This document shows positions 1 to 8,856 of a stretch of DNA of 64,000 nt, piece by piece; positions within the stretch are counted from its first letter, which is position 1; each line of letters opens with the position of its first letter. The position numbers and the translations under genes were made by a program. The DNA comes from Nocardia asteroides (GTDB lineage: Bacteria > Actinomycetota > Actinomycetes > Mycobacteriales > Mycobacteriaceae): contig NZ_LR134352.1 in assembly GCF_900637185.1 (NCBI RefSeq), positions 3,090,001 to 3,154,000 of the forward strand, in the 5' to 3' direction. Below the pieces are notes generated by a model. That model saw nothing but the letters and a program-made list of their open reading frames with translations, ran no database searches and was not told the DNA's origin.

Positions 1-2
1 AC

Positions 3-1241
3 TCAGCGGCGGTCGTCGAGCCGGGCGCGGTCGGCGGCCTCGGTTCCCGCATCCCACCCCCGCGCGCTGCGCACGGTGATGCCGCGCGCCCGGGAGGTGG
101 GGAAATAGGTGGCAAAGGCCTGCTCGACGCGCCGGTCGTGGGAGGCCAACAGGGGCAGCAGGTCGCCCGCGTCGGGGGAATCGGCGACCGTGGCGGCCGC
201 GGCGGTGGCCAGGCGGTCGCCGATGCGGGTCGCGTAGGCGGTGAGGAAGGCCTTGCGGTAGGCGCGGGTATCCGCCTCGGCGCCGGGCGTCTCGATCATC
301 GTCCGGGTCGCCTGTACCAGCAGCGAGGTCGACAGGAGTTCGACGGCGTCGAGGTCGGTGTCGTCGCCGACGACGGTGACGAAACCCCAGTCGGCGACGA
401 AGATCGCCCGGCAGCGGTTGGCCTGGGCGACCCGGTCGACCAGCAGCGCCTTGGCGTCGGTGTAGGGGGTGTCGAGCCAGATGCGGCGGGCGCCGGGCAG
501 TTCGGGGTCGGCGCCGGCGCGGTCGAGCAGCGCGCGGTCGATCGCGTACTTGGTCATCAGCTCCTGTGCCTTGGCCGAGAGAGTCTCCGCCTCCTCGGCG
601 AACGCGGTCGACTCGGCCTTGGCCAGCAGGCCGCGCACCCGGCCGAGGGTCTTCTCGTCGACGTGCCGGTGCGCGGACCGGGGCGCGGCGCCGGGCGGCG
701 GCAGTAGCTGCGCGAGTTTCGGCAGCCGGATCAGCAGGGCCAGGGCGGTGAGTGCCGCGGTGACGGCCTCGGCGTCGGTGAGCAGGGCCCGGTCGGCCCA
801 CTGCCGCAGGTGGGGGCGGTCCTCGTGCCACCAGACCGTGGCGCCCAGCGCGTCGAGCTGGGCCTGCCAGAGTTCGTCGACGGTGCCCGCCGCGAAACCG
901 GCCCGGTGCGCGGCCAGCAGATCGGTCAGGTAGCCGGCGGCGAACTCGTCGACCTGCCTGCGCGCGGCCTCGGCGATATCGCCGGGCAGCCAGCCGAACT
1001 CGATCGCGCGGTCGAGGATCCGTCGTCCGGCCAGCGCCACGCCCGCCGTGAGATCGGCGGCGGCGACCTGCGCGGTGAACCGTTCGATGACGGTCGTATC
1101 CCCTTGGGCCGCGAGAAAAGCGACGGTCGCGACGGCGTCGGCGACCTGGCCGGGGTCGCCCGACAGCGCGGCGTCGAGGGGGAGCGCGTCCGCGGCGACG
1201 GGCTTGCGCCCGGTACGGCGCCGACGATTCTGTTTGGCCAC
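3..1241 (-). CDS. DUF2786 domain-containing protein
   Basis: A 412-residue protein of unknown role. A DUF2786-like segment lies near residues 196-240 (RVRGLLAKAES … AEELMTKYAID-type helices). The rest is Ala/Leu-rich helix with no enzyme motif that I recognise. I start it at GTG 1241 because a GAAGGA ribosome-binding site lies about ten bases upstream; an in-frame ATG at 1280 has no such site. The N-terminus is basic (QNRRRRTGRK). The stop codon lies inside the window, so the gene is complete. It stands alone and diverges from the following isomerase-like gene. DUF2786 has no agreed function. Confidence 0.75.
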   Translation of the reverse strand: MAKQNRRRRTGRKPVAADALPLDAALSGDPGQVADAVATVAFLAAQGDTTVIERFTAQVAAADLTAGVALAGRRILDRAIEFGWLPGDIAEAARRQVDEFAAGYLTDLLAAHRAGFAAGTVDELWQAQLDALGATVWWHEDRPHLRQWADRALLTDAEAVTAALTALALLIRLPKLAQLLPPPGAAPRSAHRHVDEKTLGRVRGLLAKAESTAFAEEAETLSAKAQELMTKYAIDRALLDRAGADPELPGARRIWLDTPYTDAKALLVDRVAQANRCRAIFVADWGFVTVVGDDTDLDAVELLSTSLLVQATRTMIETPGAEADTRAYRKAFLTAYATRIGDRLATAAAATVADSPDAGDLLPLLASHDRRVEQAFATYFPTSRARGITVRSARGWDAGTEAADRARLDDRR

Positions 1242-1445
1242 GATCGCGTCATTCCTTCGCCGGTACGGACAGGGGGCCACCGCCGCAACGACCTCGGGTG
1301 GCCCGATGCATTATCGGCCCCCTACCCGCCATGGCCCGCGCCGACCTGCCCGGACTCCCACACCGCGCCAGCATCGGAGCATCGGATCAGGTTCTCCCAC
1401 AAGGAAGTACGGGCCGAGACGGTTCCGTGACCCGGCTCGCTGACA

Positions 1446-1451
1446 TAGGCT
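1446..1451 (+). promoter_or_regulatory. -10 box of a leaderless promoter
   Basis: TAGGCT lies six bases before the ATG at 1458. This is the usual geometry for an actinobacterial leaderless transcript, and no Shine-Dalgarno sequence is seen. The -35 region is weak (TTCCGT near 1423). Confidence 0.5.
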
Positions 1452-1457
1452 GTCGAT

Positions 1458-2072
1458 ATGAATTACCGGGGGATGCTGGCCGACGAGCGCCGCGAGCTGG
1501 TCGAGCTGCTACACGGGCTGACCGAGCAGGAATGGGAAGCGCCGTCGCTGTGCGCGGGGTGGCGCGTGCGGGACGTCATCGGTCATCTGCTGACCGACAC
1601 GCTGGGCCCGCTGCAGTACGCCGCGGCCGCCGCCCGCCACCGCGGCTCGGTCGACCGGATCAACAACGCGCTGTCGATGTCGTTCGCGCACCTGCCGACG
1701 GCCGAGCTGGTGCGCCGGTTCGAGCACGAATCGGGGCGGCTGTCGCGGTTCTCGCCGCGGCTCATGCTCTCGGATCTGCTGGTGCACCAGCAGGACATCC
1801 GCCGCCCACTCGGCCGGCCCCGGGCCATTCCCGCCGACCGGCTGATCGCGGTCCTGTCCTACCCCGACCCGTTCGCCTTCCCCGGCAAGCGGACCAGGGG
1901 CCTGCGCTTCGTGGCCACCGACGTCGACTGGACATGGGGCGACGGCCCGGAAGTGCGCGGGCCCGGCGAGGCCATCGCGCTGGCGGTGGTCGGCCGTGAC
2001 GTCGTCCTCGACGAGCTCACCGGTGGCGGCGTGCCCGAACTGCGCAGCCGCTGCGCGCCGTCCGGGGAGTGA
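1458..2072 (+). CDS. maleylpyruvate isomerase family mycothiol-dependent protein
   Basis: A 204-residue DinB-like four-helix protein. The N-terminus (LADERRELVELLHGLTEQEW, then SLCAGWRVRDVIGHLL) is the signature of the actinobacterial mycothiol-dependent maleylpyruvate-isomerase-like family, with the His of DVIGHL as a likely metal ligand. Family members use mycothiol as a thiol cofactor for isomerisation or conjugation; the substrate cannot be read from the sequence. The start is fixed by a leaderless -10 box. It precedes priA but has its own promoter and is probably not part of histidine synthesis. Confidence 0.8.
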   Translation: MNYRGMLADERRELVELLHGLTEQEWEAPSLCAGWRVRDVIGHLLTDTLGPLQYAAAAARHRGSVDRINNALSMSFAHLPTAELVRRFEHESGRLSRFSPRLMLSDLLVHQQDIRRPLGRPRAIPADRLIAVLSYPDPFAFPGKRTRGLRFVATDVDWTWGDGPEVRGPGEAIALAVVGRDVVLDELTGGGVPELRSRCAPSGE

Positions 2073-2123
2073 CACGGGCCTCAGCGGTACGGACCGGTGC
2101 GGAGATCGGCAGTGCGGACCCAC

Positions 2124-2129
2124 TAGTCT
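2124..2129 (+). promoter_or_regulatory. -10 box of the priA promoter (leaderless)
   Basis: TAGTCT ends six bases before the GTG at 2136. There is no ribosome-binding site, so transcription probably begins at the start codon. This is the likely main promoter for priA-hisN-hisF. Confidence 0.55.
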
Positions 2130-2135
2130 GATCAC

Positions 2136-2867
2136 GTGAGTCTTGTGCTGTTGCCCGCCGTCGATGTCGCCAATGGGGAGGCCGTGCGCCTCGTGCAGGG
2201 GGAGGCCGGTAGCGAAACCAGCTACGGGTCGCCCCGGGACGCGGCGCTGGCGTGGCAGCAGGCCGGTGCCGAATGGGTGCATCTGGTGGATCTGGACGCG
2301 GCCTTCGGCAAGGGCAGCAACCGCGAGCTGATCGCGCAGGTCGTGGGCGAACTCGACGTCAAGGTCGAGCTGTCCGGCGGCATCCGCGACGACGCCTCGC
2401 TGGAAGCGGCGCTGGCCACCGGGTGCGCGCGGGTCAACATCGGCACCGCGGCCATCGAGAACCCGCAGTGGTGCGCGCGGGTGCTGGGCGAGTACGGCGA
2501 CCGGATCGCGGTCGGCCTCGACGTCAAGCAGATCGACGGCGAATGGCGGCTGCGCGGTCGCGGGTGGGTCACCGACGGCGGCGACCTGTGGGAGGCGCTC
2601 GAGCGCCTCGAACGCGACGGTTGCGCGCGCTACGTGGTCACCGACGTCTCCAAGGACGGCACGCTGACCGGCCCCAACCTGGAACTGCTGAGCGAGGTCG
2701 CCAACGCGGCCGAGGCCCCGGTCGTGGCCTCCGGCGGCATCTCGGTGCTCGACGACCTCGTCGCCATCGCGGGCCTGGCGCAGGAGGGCGTGGAGGGCGC
2801 GATCATCGGCAAGGCGCTGTACGCGGGCCGGTTCACGCTGCCCGAGGCCCTGGCCGCGGTGCGCTGA
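2136..2867 (+). CDS. priA: PriA, bifunctional HisA/TrpF phosphoribosyl isomerase
   Basis: A 243-residue (beta/alpha)8 isomerase that converts ProFAR to PRFAR in histidine synthesis and, in actinobacteria, also PRA to CdRP in tryptophan synthesis. Visible features are catalytic Asp10 (LLPAVDV), a second Asp near residue 170 ([10 protein letters not shown]), and the phosphate-binding Gly motifs SGGIRDD and SGGIS. The length fits the family. No trpF occurs in the trp cluster 17 kb downstream, which fits dual activity; that part is inferred from the family. It is first in a compact operon, with hisN starting nine bases after its stop. The GTG start is supported by the leaderless -10 box. Confidence 0.95.
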   Translation: MSLVLLPAVDVANGEAVRLVQGEAGSETSYGSPRDAALAWQQAGAEWVHLVDLDAAFGKGSNRELIAQVVGELDVKVELSGGIRDDASLEAALATGCARVNIGTAAIENPQWCARVLGEYGDRIAVGLDVKQIDGEWRLRGRGWVTDGGDLWEALERLERDGCARYVVTDVSKDGTLTGPNLELLSEVANAAEAPVVASGGISVLDDLVAIAGLAQEGVEGAIIGKALYAGRFTLPEALAAVR

Positions 2868-2875
2868 CACCGACG

Positions 2876-3697
2876 ATGACCGCCGCACCGAGCACCGCCG
2901 AACTGACCGATCTGCTGGCCGTCGCCACGCAGGTACTGGACGGGATCGTCCCGCGTTTCGTCGAGGGCATCGGTGCGCCCAGCGCGGTGGCCAAGGGCCG
3001 CAACGACTTCGCCACCGAGCTCGACCTCGAACTGGAACGCACCATCGGCGACCAGCTGCGGCAGCGCACGGGCATCGAGGTGCACGGCGAGGAATTCGGC
3101 GGACCCGCGCTCACCTCCGGCACGGCCTGGGTCCTCGACCCGATCGACGGCACCTTCAACTACTCCTCCGGCCACCCCATGTCCGGCACGCTGCTGGCGC
3201 TGGTGCACGAGGGCGAGCCGGTGATCGGGCTGACCTGGCTGCCGCTGCTCGGCCGCCGCTACGCCGCCGTGCGAGGCGGCCCGGTGCTGCTCGACGGTGT
3301 CGCGCTGCCGCCGCTGCGGCCGGGCAAACTGAGCGAGGCGATGATCGGTTTCGGCGCCTTCAACGTCGACTCGGCAGGCCGCATCCCCGGCCAGTTCCGG
3401 TTCGACCTGCTCGGCGCGCTCAGCAGGCTGTCCTCGCGGGTGCGCATGCACGGCGCCACCGGGATCGACCTGGCGTTCACCGCCTCGGGCGTGCTCGGCG
3501 GGGCGGTGGTCTTCGGGCACCATCCGTGGGACAACGCCGCCGGTGTGGCGCTGGTGCGCTCGGCGGGCGGCGTGGTCACCGACCTGGCGGGTGCGCCCTG
3601 GACGATCACCTCGGGATCGGTGCTGGCCGCGGCGCCCGGCGTCCACGAGGAACTCCTGGAAATGATTTGCACGGTCAGCGAAGAGGAACGAGGCTGA
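2876..3697 (+). CDS. hisN: inositol-monophosphatase family histidinol-phosphatase (HisN/ImpA)
   Basis: A 273-residue metal-dependent phosphatase of the inositol monophosphatase fold. It shows the GEEFGG metal-ligand motif, the [10 protein letters not shown] motif (Asp88, Asp91) and HHPWDNAAG near the C-terminus, where the Asp is the third metal ligand. In the related corynebacterial locus the gene between hisA and hisF encodes histidinol-phosphate phosphatase, so I prefer HisN; inositol-1-phosphatase (ImpA in mycobacteria) is the alternative. It is in an operon with priA and hisF, with five bases before hisF. The ATG at 2876 is chosen because upstream in-frame codons overlap priA. Confidence 0.85.
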   Translation: MTAAPSTAELTDLLAVATQVLDGIVPRFVEGIGAPSAVAKGRNDFATELDLELERTIGDQLRQRTGIEVHGEEFGGPALTSGTAWVLDPIDGTFNYSSGHPMSGTLLALVHEGEPVIGLTWLPLLGRRYAAVRGGPVLLDGVALPPLRPGKLSEAMIGFGAFNVDSAGRIPGQFRFDLLGALSRLSSRVRMHGATGIDLAFTASGVLGGAVVFGHHPWDNAAGVALVRSAGGVVTDLAGAPWTITSGSVLAAAPGVHEELLEMICTVSEEERG

Positions 3698-3702
3698 ACA
3701 CC

Positions 3703-4518
3703 ATGACACCGCGCACCGACGAACGGCCGGACACGGCGGCGCCGAGCACCCTCGCCGTCCGCGTGATCCCCTGCCTCGATGTCGACGCGGGCCGCGTGGT
3801 CAAGGGCGTGAACTTCCAGAACCTGCGCGACGCGGGCGACCCGGTGGAACTGGCCGCCACCTACGACGCGCAGGGCGCCGACGAACTCACCTTCCTCGAC
3901 GTCACCGCCTCCACCGGCGACCGCGGCACCATGCTCGACGTGGTGACCCGCACCGCCGAGCAGATATTCATCCCGCTCACCGTCGGCGGCGGCGTGCGCA
4001 CGGTCGAGGACGTCGACCGGCTGCTGCGCGCGGGCGCGGACAAGGTGTCGGTGAACACCGCCGCCATCGCCCGTCCCGAGGTGCTCTCGGAGATGTCGCA
4101 GCGGTTCGGTTCGCAGTGCATCGTGCTCTCGGTCGACGCGCGCACCGTGCCCGACGGTCAGCCCGACACCCCGTCCGGCTGGGAGGTCACCACCCACGGT
4201 GGCAAGCGCGGCACCGGCATCGACGCGGTCGAATGGGCCATCCGCGGCGCCGAACTCGGCGTCGGCGAGATCCTGCTGAACTCGATGGACGCCGACGGCA
4301 CCAAGGCCGGTTTCGACCTGCCGATGATCGCCGCCGTCCGCGCCGCGGTGCACGTGCCGGTCATCGCCAGCGGCGGCGCGGGCGCGGTCGGGCACTTCCC
4401 GCCCGCCGTGCACGCCGGTGCCGACGCGGTGCTGGCCGCCAGTGTCTTCCACTTCGGCGACCTCACCATCGGCCAGGTCAAGAACGTCATGCGGGCGGAC
4501 GGCATCACCGTCCGCTGA
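3703..4518 (+). CDS. hisF: imidazole glycerol phosphate synthase cyclase subunit HisF
   Basis: A 271-residue (beta/alpha)8 cyclase that, with HisH, converts PRFAR and ammonia to imidazole glycerol phosphate and AICAR. It carries [15 protein letters not shown] with Asp26, the VGGGVRT phosphate loop, [16 protein letters not shown] with the second catalytic Asp, and the SGGAGAVG loop. About 16 residues of N-terminal extension precede the conserved core. hisI, normally next, is displaced to 13685 by a block of unrelated genes. Third gene of the operon. Confidence 0.96.
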   Translation: MTPRTDERPDTAAPSTLAVRVIPCLDVDAGRVVKGVNFQNLRDAGDPVELAATYDAQGADELTFLDVTASTGDRGTMLDVVTRTAEQIFIPLTVGGGVRTVEDVDRLLRAGADKVSVNTAAIARPEVLSEMSQRFGSQCIVLSVDARTVPDGQPDTPSGWEVTTHGGKRGTGIDAVEWAIRGAELGVGEILLNSMDADGTKAGFDLPMIAAVRAAVHVPVIASGGAGAVGHFPPAVHAGADAVLAASVFHFGDLTIGQVKNVMRADGITVR

Positions 4519-4523
4519 GCCGG

Positions 4524-4544
4524 GCGCGGTTGAAATCACCGCGC
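4524..4544 (+). terminator. possible hairpin after hisF
   Basis: GCGCGGT and ACCGCGC form a seven-base-pair stem around a seven-base loop just after the hisF stop. No T-run follows, so termination is uncertain. Confidence 0.3.
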
Positions 4545-4587
4545 GCCGATGACGATGAATTCCGGTGTCGTCCTTGTTGTCTCCGGG

Positions 4588-5526
4588 ATGAGCATCGGAA
4601 TCGCACTGTCCCCGTTCGCCCTCGACCAGTCCGGTAACGCGGTGGACACCGCCGTCGACCTGGGGCGCGCCGCCGCCGCGGCCGGCCTGAGCTCGGTGTG
4701 GCTCGGCCAGACCTTCTCACACGACGCGCTGCTGGTGGCGGCGCTGATCGGCCGCGAGGTACCCGGAATCGAGGTGGGCACCTCGGTGATCCCGGTGCCG
4801 GGCAGGCACCCGCTGCTGGTGGCGAGTCAGGCCCAGACCGCGCAGGCCGCCACCGGCGGGCGGTTCACGCTCGGTCTCGGGTTGGGCGCCCGGGAGCTGT
4901 CCGAGCGCGCCTTCGGCGGCCCGTTCGATCGCCCCGCGGCCCTGCTGCGCGAGTTCCTCACGCCATTGCGCGCGATCCTCGACACCGGCGCGGCCGACTT
5001 CCACGGCGAGCTCCTCACCGCGGCCAACCCGATGCCCGCCACCGTCGCGGGCGCGACACCCACCGTCCCGGTGCTGGTCGCGGCGATGGGGCCGCGGGCG
5101 CTGGCGGTCACCGGGGAACTGGCCGACGGTACCCTCCCGTTCCTGGTCGGCCCCGAGGCGCTGGCCGAGCACATCGTGGCGCCGCTGACGGCCGCGGCGG
5201 CGCGGGCGGGCAGGCCGCGGCCGCGCGTCGTCGCCTTCGTACCCGGGGTCGTCACCTCGGAGGTGACCGCCGCCCGCGCCGCCGCCGAGGCGAACACCGC
5301 CTTCTACGACACCATTCCGTCGTATCGCCGGGTGGTGGAGCTGTCCGGAGCCCGGCGCGCGGCCGAGCTGGTGGTGTACGGCGACGAGGAGACCGTCGCC
5401 GCGCGGGTGGCCGACTACTTCGCGGCGGGTGCCACCGAGGTGGTGTTCACGCAGACCGATCTCACCACGCCCGAAGACCAGCGGCGCACCTGGCGGCTGC
5501 TCGGCGAGCTGAATCGGAGCCGGTGA
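4588..5526 (+). CDS. LLM class (luciferase-like) F420-dependent oxidoreductase
   Basis: A 312-residue TIM-barrel flavin/F420 oxidoreductase beginning MSIGIALSPFALD. It has the family features: an N-terminal strand, GRFTLGLGLGARE near residues 90-102, an insertion with PVLVAAMGPRAL, and a C-terminal EVVFTQTD. Members transfer hydride with reduced F420 or FMN; the substrate is unknown. An in-frame ATG at 4549 would add 13 residues that do not look conserved, so I prefer 4588. It faces the convergent acyl-CoA dehydrogenase, with stops only about two bases apart. Confidence 0.85.
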   Translation: MSIGIALSPFALDQSGNAVDTAVDLGRAAAAAGLSSVWLGQTFSHDALLVAALIGREVPGIEVGTSVIPVPGRHPLLVASQAQTAQAATGGRFTLGLGLGARELSERAFGGPFDRPAALLREFLTPLRAILDTGAADFHGELLTAANPMPATVAGATPTVPVLVAAMGPRALAVTGELADGTLPFLVGPEALAEHIVAPLTAAAARAGRPRPRVVAFVPGVVTSEVTAARAAAEANTAFYDTIPSYRRVVELSGARRAAELVVYGDEETVAARVADYFAAGATEVVFTQTDLTTPEDQRRTWRLLGELNRSR

Positions 5527-5527
5527 G

Positions 5528-6703
5528 CTACAGGCCCATGTCGGTGGCGACGATGGTGCGCAGGACATCGCTGGTGCCGCCCTGGAGGCGGTCGATGCGG
5601 TGGTCGGCGTAGAGGCGGGCGATGGGGGAGTCGGTGAGATACCCGGCGCCCCCGTGCAATTGGAGGCAGCGGTCGATCACCCGGCCCGCGGTCTCGGTGG
5701 CGAACAGTTTGGCCGAGGCGGCGTGGGCGGCGTCGAGTTCGCCGCGTTCGTGGGCGGCCAGGGCACGGTCGACGACGGCTTCGATCGCGTCGACCTCGGT
5801 GCGGCAGGCGGCCAGTTCGAACTTCGTGTTCTGGAACGCGGCGACCGGGCGGGTGAACGCGACGCGGTCGGCGGTGTGCCTGCGCGCGAACCGGATCGCG
5901 GCCTTGGCCTGGGCGTACGCGCCGACCGCGATGCCGAGCCGTTCGCTGGGCAGCTGACCGGCGAGATGGGCCACAGCCAGATGCGGCGGGCCGAGCAGGT
6001 CGTCGGCGGGTACCCGCACATCGGTGAAGATCAGTTCGGCGGTGCCGCTGACCTTGCGGCCCAGCGTGTCGAGCCTGCGGCCCACCCGGAAACCCGGCGA
6101 GGCGGTGTCCACGACCAGCAGCGACAACCCGTAGGACGGGTCGCCGGGGCGCGGCGCGGCCGTGCGCGCGCACACGATCACCCGATCGGCGTGCACGCCG
6201 CCCGCGACATAGGTCTTGGACCCGTTCACCACATACGCGCCGCCGTCGGCCGACAGCGGCGCGGTGGTGCGCATGTCGGCGGCCGCCGCGCCGGTGCCCG
6301 GTTCGGCGCCGGTACCGGGCTCGGCCACCGCCAGCGCGAACATCGTCTCCCCGGTGACGATGCCGGGCAGCCACCTGGCCTGTTGCGCCGGCGTCGCCAG
6401 GGCGTTCACCAGCGGCAGGCAGCGGGCGATATGGGCACTCGACCCGCCGAACGACACCGCCGCCCTGGCGATCTCCTCGGCGAGCACGGTGCGATAGGTC
6501 AGCGACGCGCGCCCGGCGCCGCCGAACCGCACCGGCGCCTCGATGCCGAGCACGCCCAGTTCGCCCAGCCGGTAATAGAATTCGCGCGGCACCAGGCCGT
6601 CGTCGTACCACTTGCCGAAACTCGGCACCACCTCGGCTTCGATGAACGCGCGCATCGTCGCCCGGAACTCGGCGTGCTCGGTGTCGAAAACTGTTCTGCG
6701 CAT
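5528..6703 (-). CDS. acyl-CoA dehydrogenase family protein
   Basis: A 391-residue flavoprotein with the acyl-CoA dehydrogenase layout: an N-terminal helical domain, the beta-domain FAD motif FALAVAEPGTGAEPGTGA near residue 120, and C-terminal LHGGAGYLTDSPIARLYADHR. The usual catalytic Glu of the EGTSE motif is Gly here (LQGGTSDV). A Glu at residue 254 (LPSERLGIA) sits where isovaleryl-CoA and long-chain enzymes keep their base, so it is probably active on a branched or long acyl-CoA. The start at ATG 6703 follows an AAGGAA site. A PGTGAE repeat is duplicated within the FAD motif. It lies downstream of the exported-protein gene. Confidence 0.9.
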   Translation of the reverse strand: MRRTVFDTEHAEFRATMRAFIEAEVVPSFGKWYDDGLVPREFYYRLGELGVLGIEAPVRFGGAGRASLTYRTVLAEEIARAAVSFGGSSAHIARCLPLVNALATPAQQARWLPGIVTGETMFALAVAEPGTGAEPGTGAAAADMRTTAPLSADGGAYVVNGSKTYVAGGVHADRVIVCARTAAPRPGDPSYGLSLLVVDTASPGFRVGRRLDTLGRKVSGTAELIFTDVRVPADDLLGPPHLAVAHLAGQLPSERLGIAVGAYAQAKAAIRFARRHTADRVAFTRPVAAFQNTKFELAACRTEVDAIEAVVDRALAAHERGELDAAHAASAKLFATETAGRVIDRCLQLHGGAGYLTDSPIARLYADHRIDRLQGGTSDVLRTIVATDMGL

Positions 6704-6737
6704 CGGGAATTCCTTACCGGCCGGAAACGGCCACGAG

Positions 6738-6770
6738 CCGGCCCGCCCGGACGTGGAACGGGCGGACCGG
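6738..6770 (-). terminator. terminator-like hairpin
   Basis: A 12-base-pair stem with one G·U pair and a nine-base loop lies just after the exported-protein gene on the minus strand. No T-run follows, as is common in high-GC actinobacteria. Confidence 0.4.
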
Positions 6771-6783
6771 CGAGGGTGCGGTC

Positions 6784-7539
6784 CTACTTGGCGGGGGCGG
6801 GCACCGCGGGGTCCTTGCAGTACGCGCCGAGCTCGGCCGGGCACGGCGCGAGGATCGTCGAGAAGTACTGGTACGCCGAGAACAGCGCCAGCGGGCCACC
6901 CACCGTGACCAGGCCGACCATGGTGCCGACCGCGCCGAGGGTGGCCGCGCCGAGCACGCATCCGGCCACGGTCGCGCCGACCCACGGCACCAGCAGCACG
7001 ATCACCGGGCTGGCGATGGTCGCCCCGGCCGCGCCGCCGACCAGGCAGCCGATCCCGCCGCCGAGCACCGCGCCGATGATGGCGGCGACCGCGCTGCCGA
7101 TGGTCAGGCGCTGGGTGAACATGCCGAGCGCGGTCTGATCGCGCGGGGTGAACGACTCGGCGACCTGCTTCACGGCCGCGTCCTGGGTGATCACGTTGGT
7201 CGCGGCGGCGACCGGGGCGCCGGCCTCCTTGGCCGGGGTCAGCGTCGCGGTGCCGCCGTCGATGGCGGCGGCGATCGGAAAGACCTTGTCGTCCATCCGG
7301 TACGACAGCGGCAGCGCGGCCACCGGGACGTCGGCGCCGGTGGTGAGCACCAGCTGGTCGCCGACGACCTGCAGCTTGCCGTCACTGGTGGTGACGACGG
7401 CGGTGTCACCCTGCCTGCTGACCTCGTAGTGCACCTCGGACTGCGGTGCCGGGTCGGCCTGGGCGGTGCCGGTGCCCGCGCCGACGCACAGGGCCAGTGC
7501 CGTCATGGCCGCGGTGGCGAGTGTGGTGGACATCTTCAT
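6784..7539 (-). CDS. exported protein with a C-terminal Gly/Ala-rich membrane region, unknown function
   Basis: A 251-residue protein I cannot assign. A signal peptide covers residues 1-28, with predicted cleavage after AQA. A polar beta-rich part follows (about 30-130), with repeated short strands such as VHYEVSRQGDTAVVT. Residues about 140-225 are a run of small hydrophobic residues with many glycines (AAIIGAVLGGGIGCLVGGAAG), which suggests one or two membrane hairpins. The C-terminus has two Cys (PCPAELGAYC) that could form a disulfide outside the cell. It lies between the importer's binding protein and the acyl-CoA dehydrogenase, same strand. Glycine-zipper membrane insertion is a guess. 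Confidence 0.7.
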   Translation of the reverse strand: MKMSTTLATAAMTALALCVGAGTGTAQADPAPQSEVHYEVSRQGDTAVVTTSDGKLQVVGDQLVLTTGADVPVAALPLSYRMDDKVFPIAAAIDGGTATLTPAKEAGAPVAAATNVITQDAAVKQVAESFTPRDQTALGMFTQRLTIGSAVAAIIGAVLGGGIGCLVGGAAGATIASPVIVLLVPWVGATVAGCVLGAATLGAVGTMVGLVTVGGPLALFSAYQYFSTILAPCPAELGAYCKDPAVPAPAK

Positions 7540-7605
7540 CGGTGATCCTCATCGATCGGGGGTGTACTTCGGGTGTTTCGCGGCGGACCGCGGAACGTTC
7601 GGGGG

Positions 7606-8856
7606 CTATTTGCCGGTGTTGATCAGGCCGTCGGTGAGCGACCAGTGATCGCCGGCGAAGGTCTGGATGCCGACGGCTTCGAGCGGGTAGCCGTCGTCGG
7701 CGCCGGTCTTCATCGTGATGCCGGGCAGGAGCAGGTCGACCGAGACGTCGTCGAGCGCGCGCATCGCGTCGCGCAGGCCCTCCCGGGTCGGGCAGGTCGC
7801 GGCGTCCATGGTCTTGCGGAAGCTCTCGGCCATCGCCCAGCCGGCCAGGGTGTGCTGGTTGTCCGGGTCGGCGCCGGGCGCGTACTGCGCCAGCTTGGTC
7901 TTGAAGGTCTGCATGCCCGCGTCCTGGGCCCAGCGCGGGTCGGCCGGGTCCTTGAGGAATGCGGCGCTGACGGCGCCCTGGACGTTCTCCAGGCCCACCG
8001 GGCGCAGCGTGGCCATGGTGTTGGACACCTGGGTGAGCACGTGCAGCGGGTTCCAGTCGGTGTTGCGCACGTCGGCGGCCAGTGCCTGGGAGGCGAACTT
8101 GGGCGTCGAGAAGTTCAGCAGCACATCGGCTCTGGTGTTGGCCAGGTTGCGGACCTGCGGGTCGACGGTGGGGTCGGTGACCTCGAAACTCTGCTGCGCG
8201 ACCACCTTCACCCCGCTGCCCGCGACACCCTCGGTGAACGCGGCGAGCAGATCCTTGCCGAAGTCGTCGTTCTGGTACAGCACCGCCACCGTCGCGTTCG
8301 GGCGCTGTTTGCGCACGTACTCGGCGTAGGCCAGGCCCTCGGTGCGGTAGCTGGGCTGCCAGCCCATGGTCCACGGGTGCCCGGCGTCGGCGCCGAACTT
8401 GGTGGCGCCGGTGGCGACGAACACCTGCGGGACCTTGCGCTGGCCCAGGTAGTCCCAGACCGCCGAGGAGGTCGCGGTGCCCAGGGTCTGGAAGACGGCG
8501 AACACCTGGTCCTGCTCGACCAGCCTGCGGGTCTCCTCGACGGTCTTGGGCGGCTGGTAGCCGTCGTCGCGCACCAGGTACTCGACCTTGCGGCCGTCGA
8601 TGCCACCCTGTTCGGCGTTGACGTAGTCGAAGTAGGCCTTGATGCCCTTGGGCACCTCGCTGTAGGCCGAGGCCGGGCCCGACAGCGGATAGACCCCGCC
8701 GAGTTTGAGGGTGGTGTCGGTGATGCCGGTGGTCTGCTGGCCGCGGCAGTCGCCGGTCGCGGCGGTGCCGGTGTCGGCGCCGCGGCCACCGCAGGCGGTG
8801 AGCGTCGCGAGCAGCGCCACCGTCACGCCGAGAGTGTGGATCGCCTTAGTGCGCAT
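7606..8856 (-). CDS. branched-chain-amino-acid-type ABC transporter substrate-binding lipoprotein
   Basis: A 416-residue lipoprotein with lipobox TLTAC (Cys22) and the type-I periplasmic-binding fold of the LivK family: KLGGVYPLSGPASAY near the N-terminus, VEYLVRDDGYQPPKTVEETRRLVEQD and PNATVAVLYQNDDFGKD. It should capture an amino acid, amide or small organic acid outside the membrane and pass it to the LivH/LivM permease. Its start overlaps the end of livM by 11 bases, so it is the last gene of livG-F-H-M-K, reversed from the common SBP-first order. The ligand cannot be read from sequence. Confidence 0.9.
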   Translation of the reverse strand: MRTKAIHTLGVTVALLATLTACGGRGADTGTAATGDCRGQQTTGITDTTLKLGGVYPLSGPASAYSEVPKGIKAYFDYVNAEQGGIDGRKVEYLVRDDGYQPPKTVEETRRLVEQDQVFAVFQTLGTATSSAVWDYLGQRKVPQVFVATGATKFGADAGHPWTMGWQPSYRTEGLAYAEYVRKQRPNATVAVLYQNDDFGKDLLAAFTEGVAGSGVKVVAQQSFEVTDPTVDPQVRNLANTRADVLLNFSTPKFASQALAADVRNTDWNPLHVLTQVSNTMATLRPVGLENVQGAVSAAFLKDPADPRWAQDAGMQTFKTKLAQYAPGADPDNQHTLAGWAMAESFRKTMDAATCPTREGLRDAMRALDDVSVDLLLPGITMKTGADDGYPLEAVGIQTFAGDHWSLTDGLINTGK

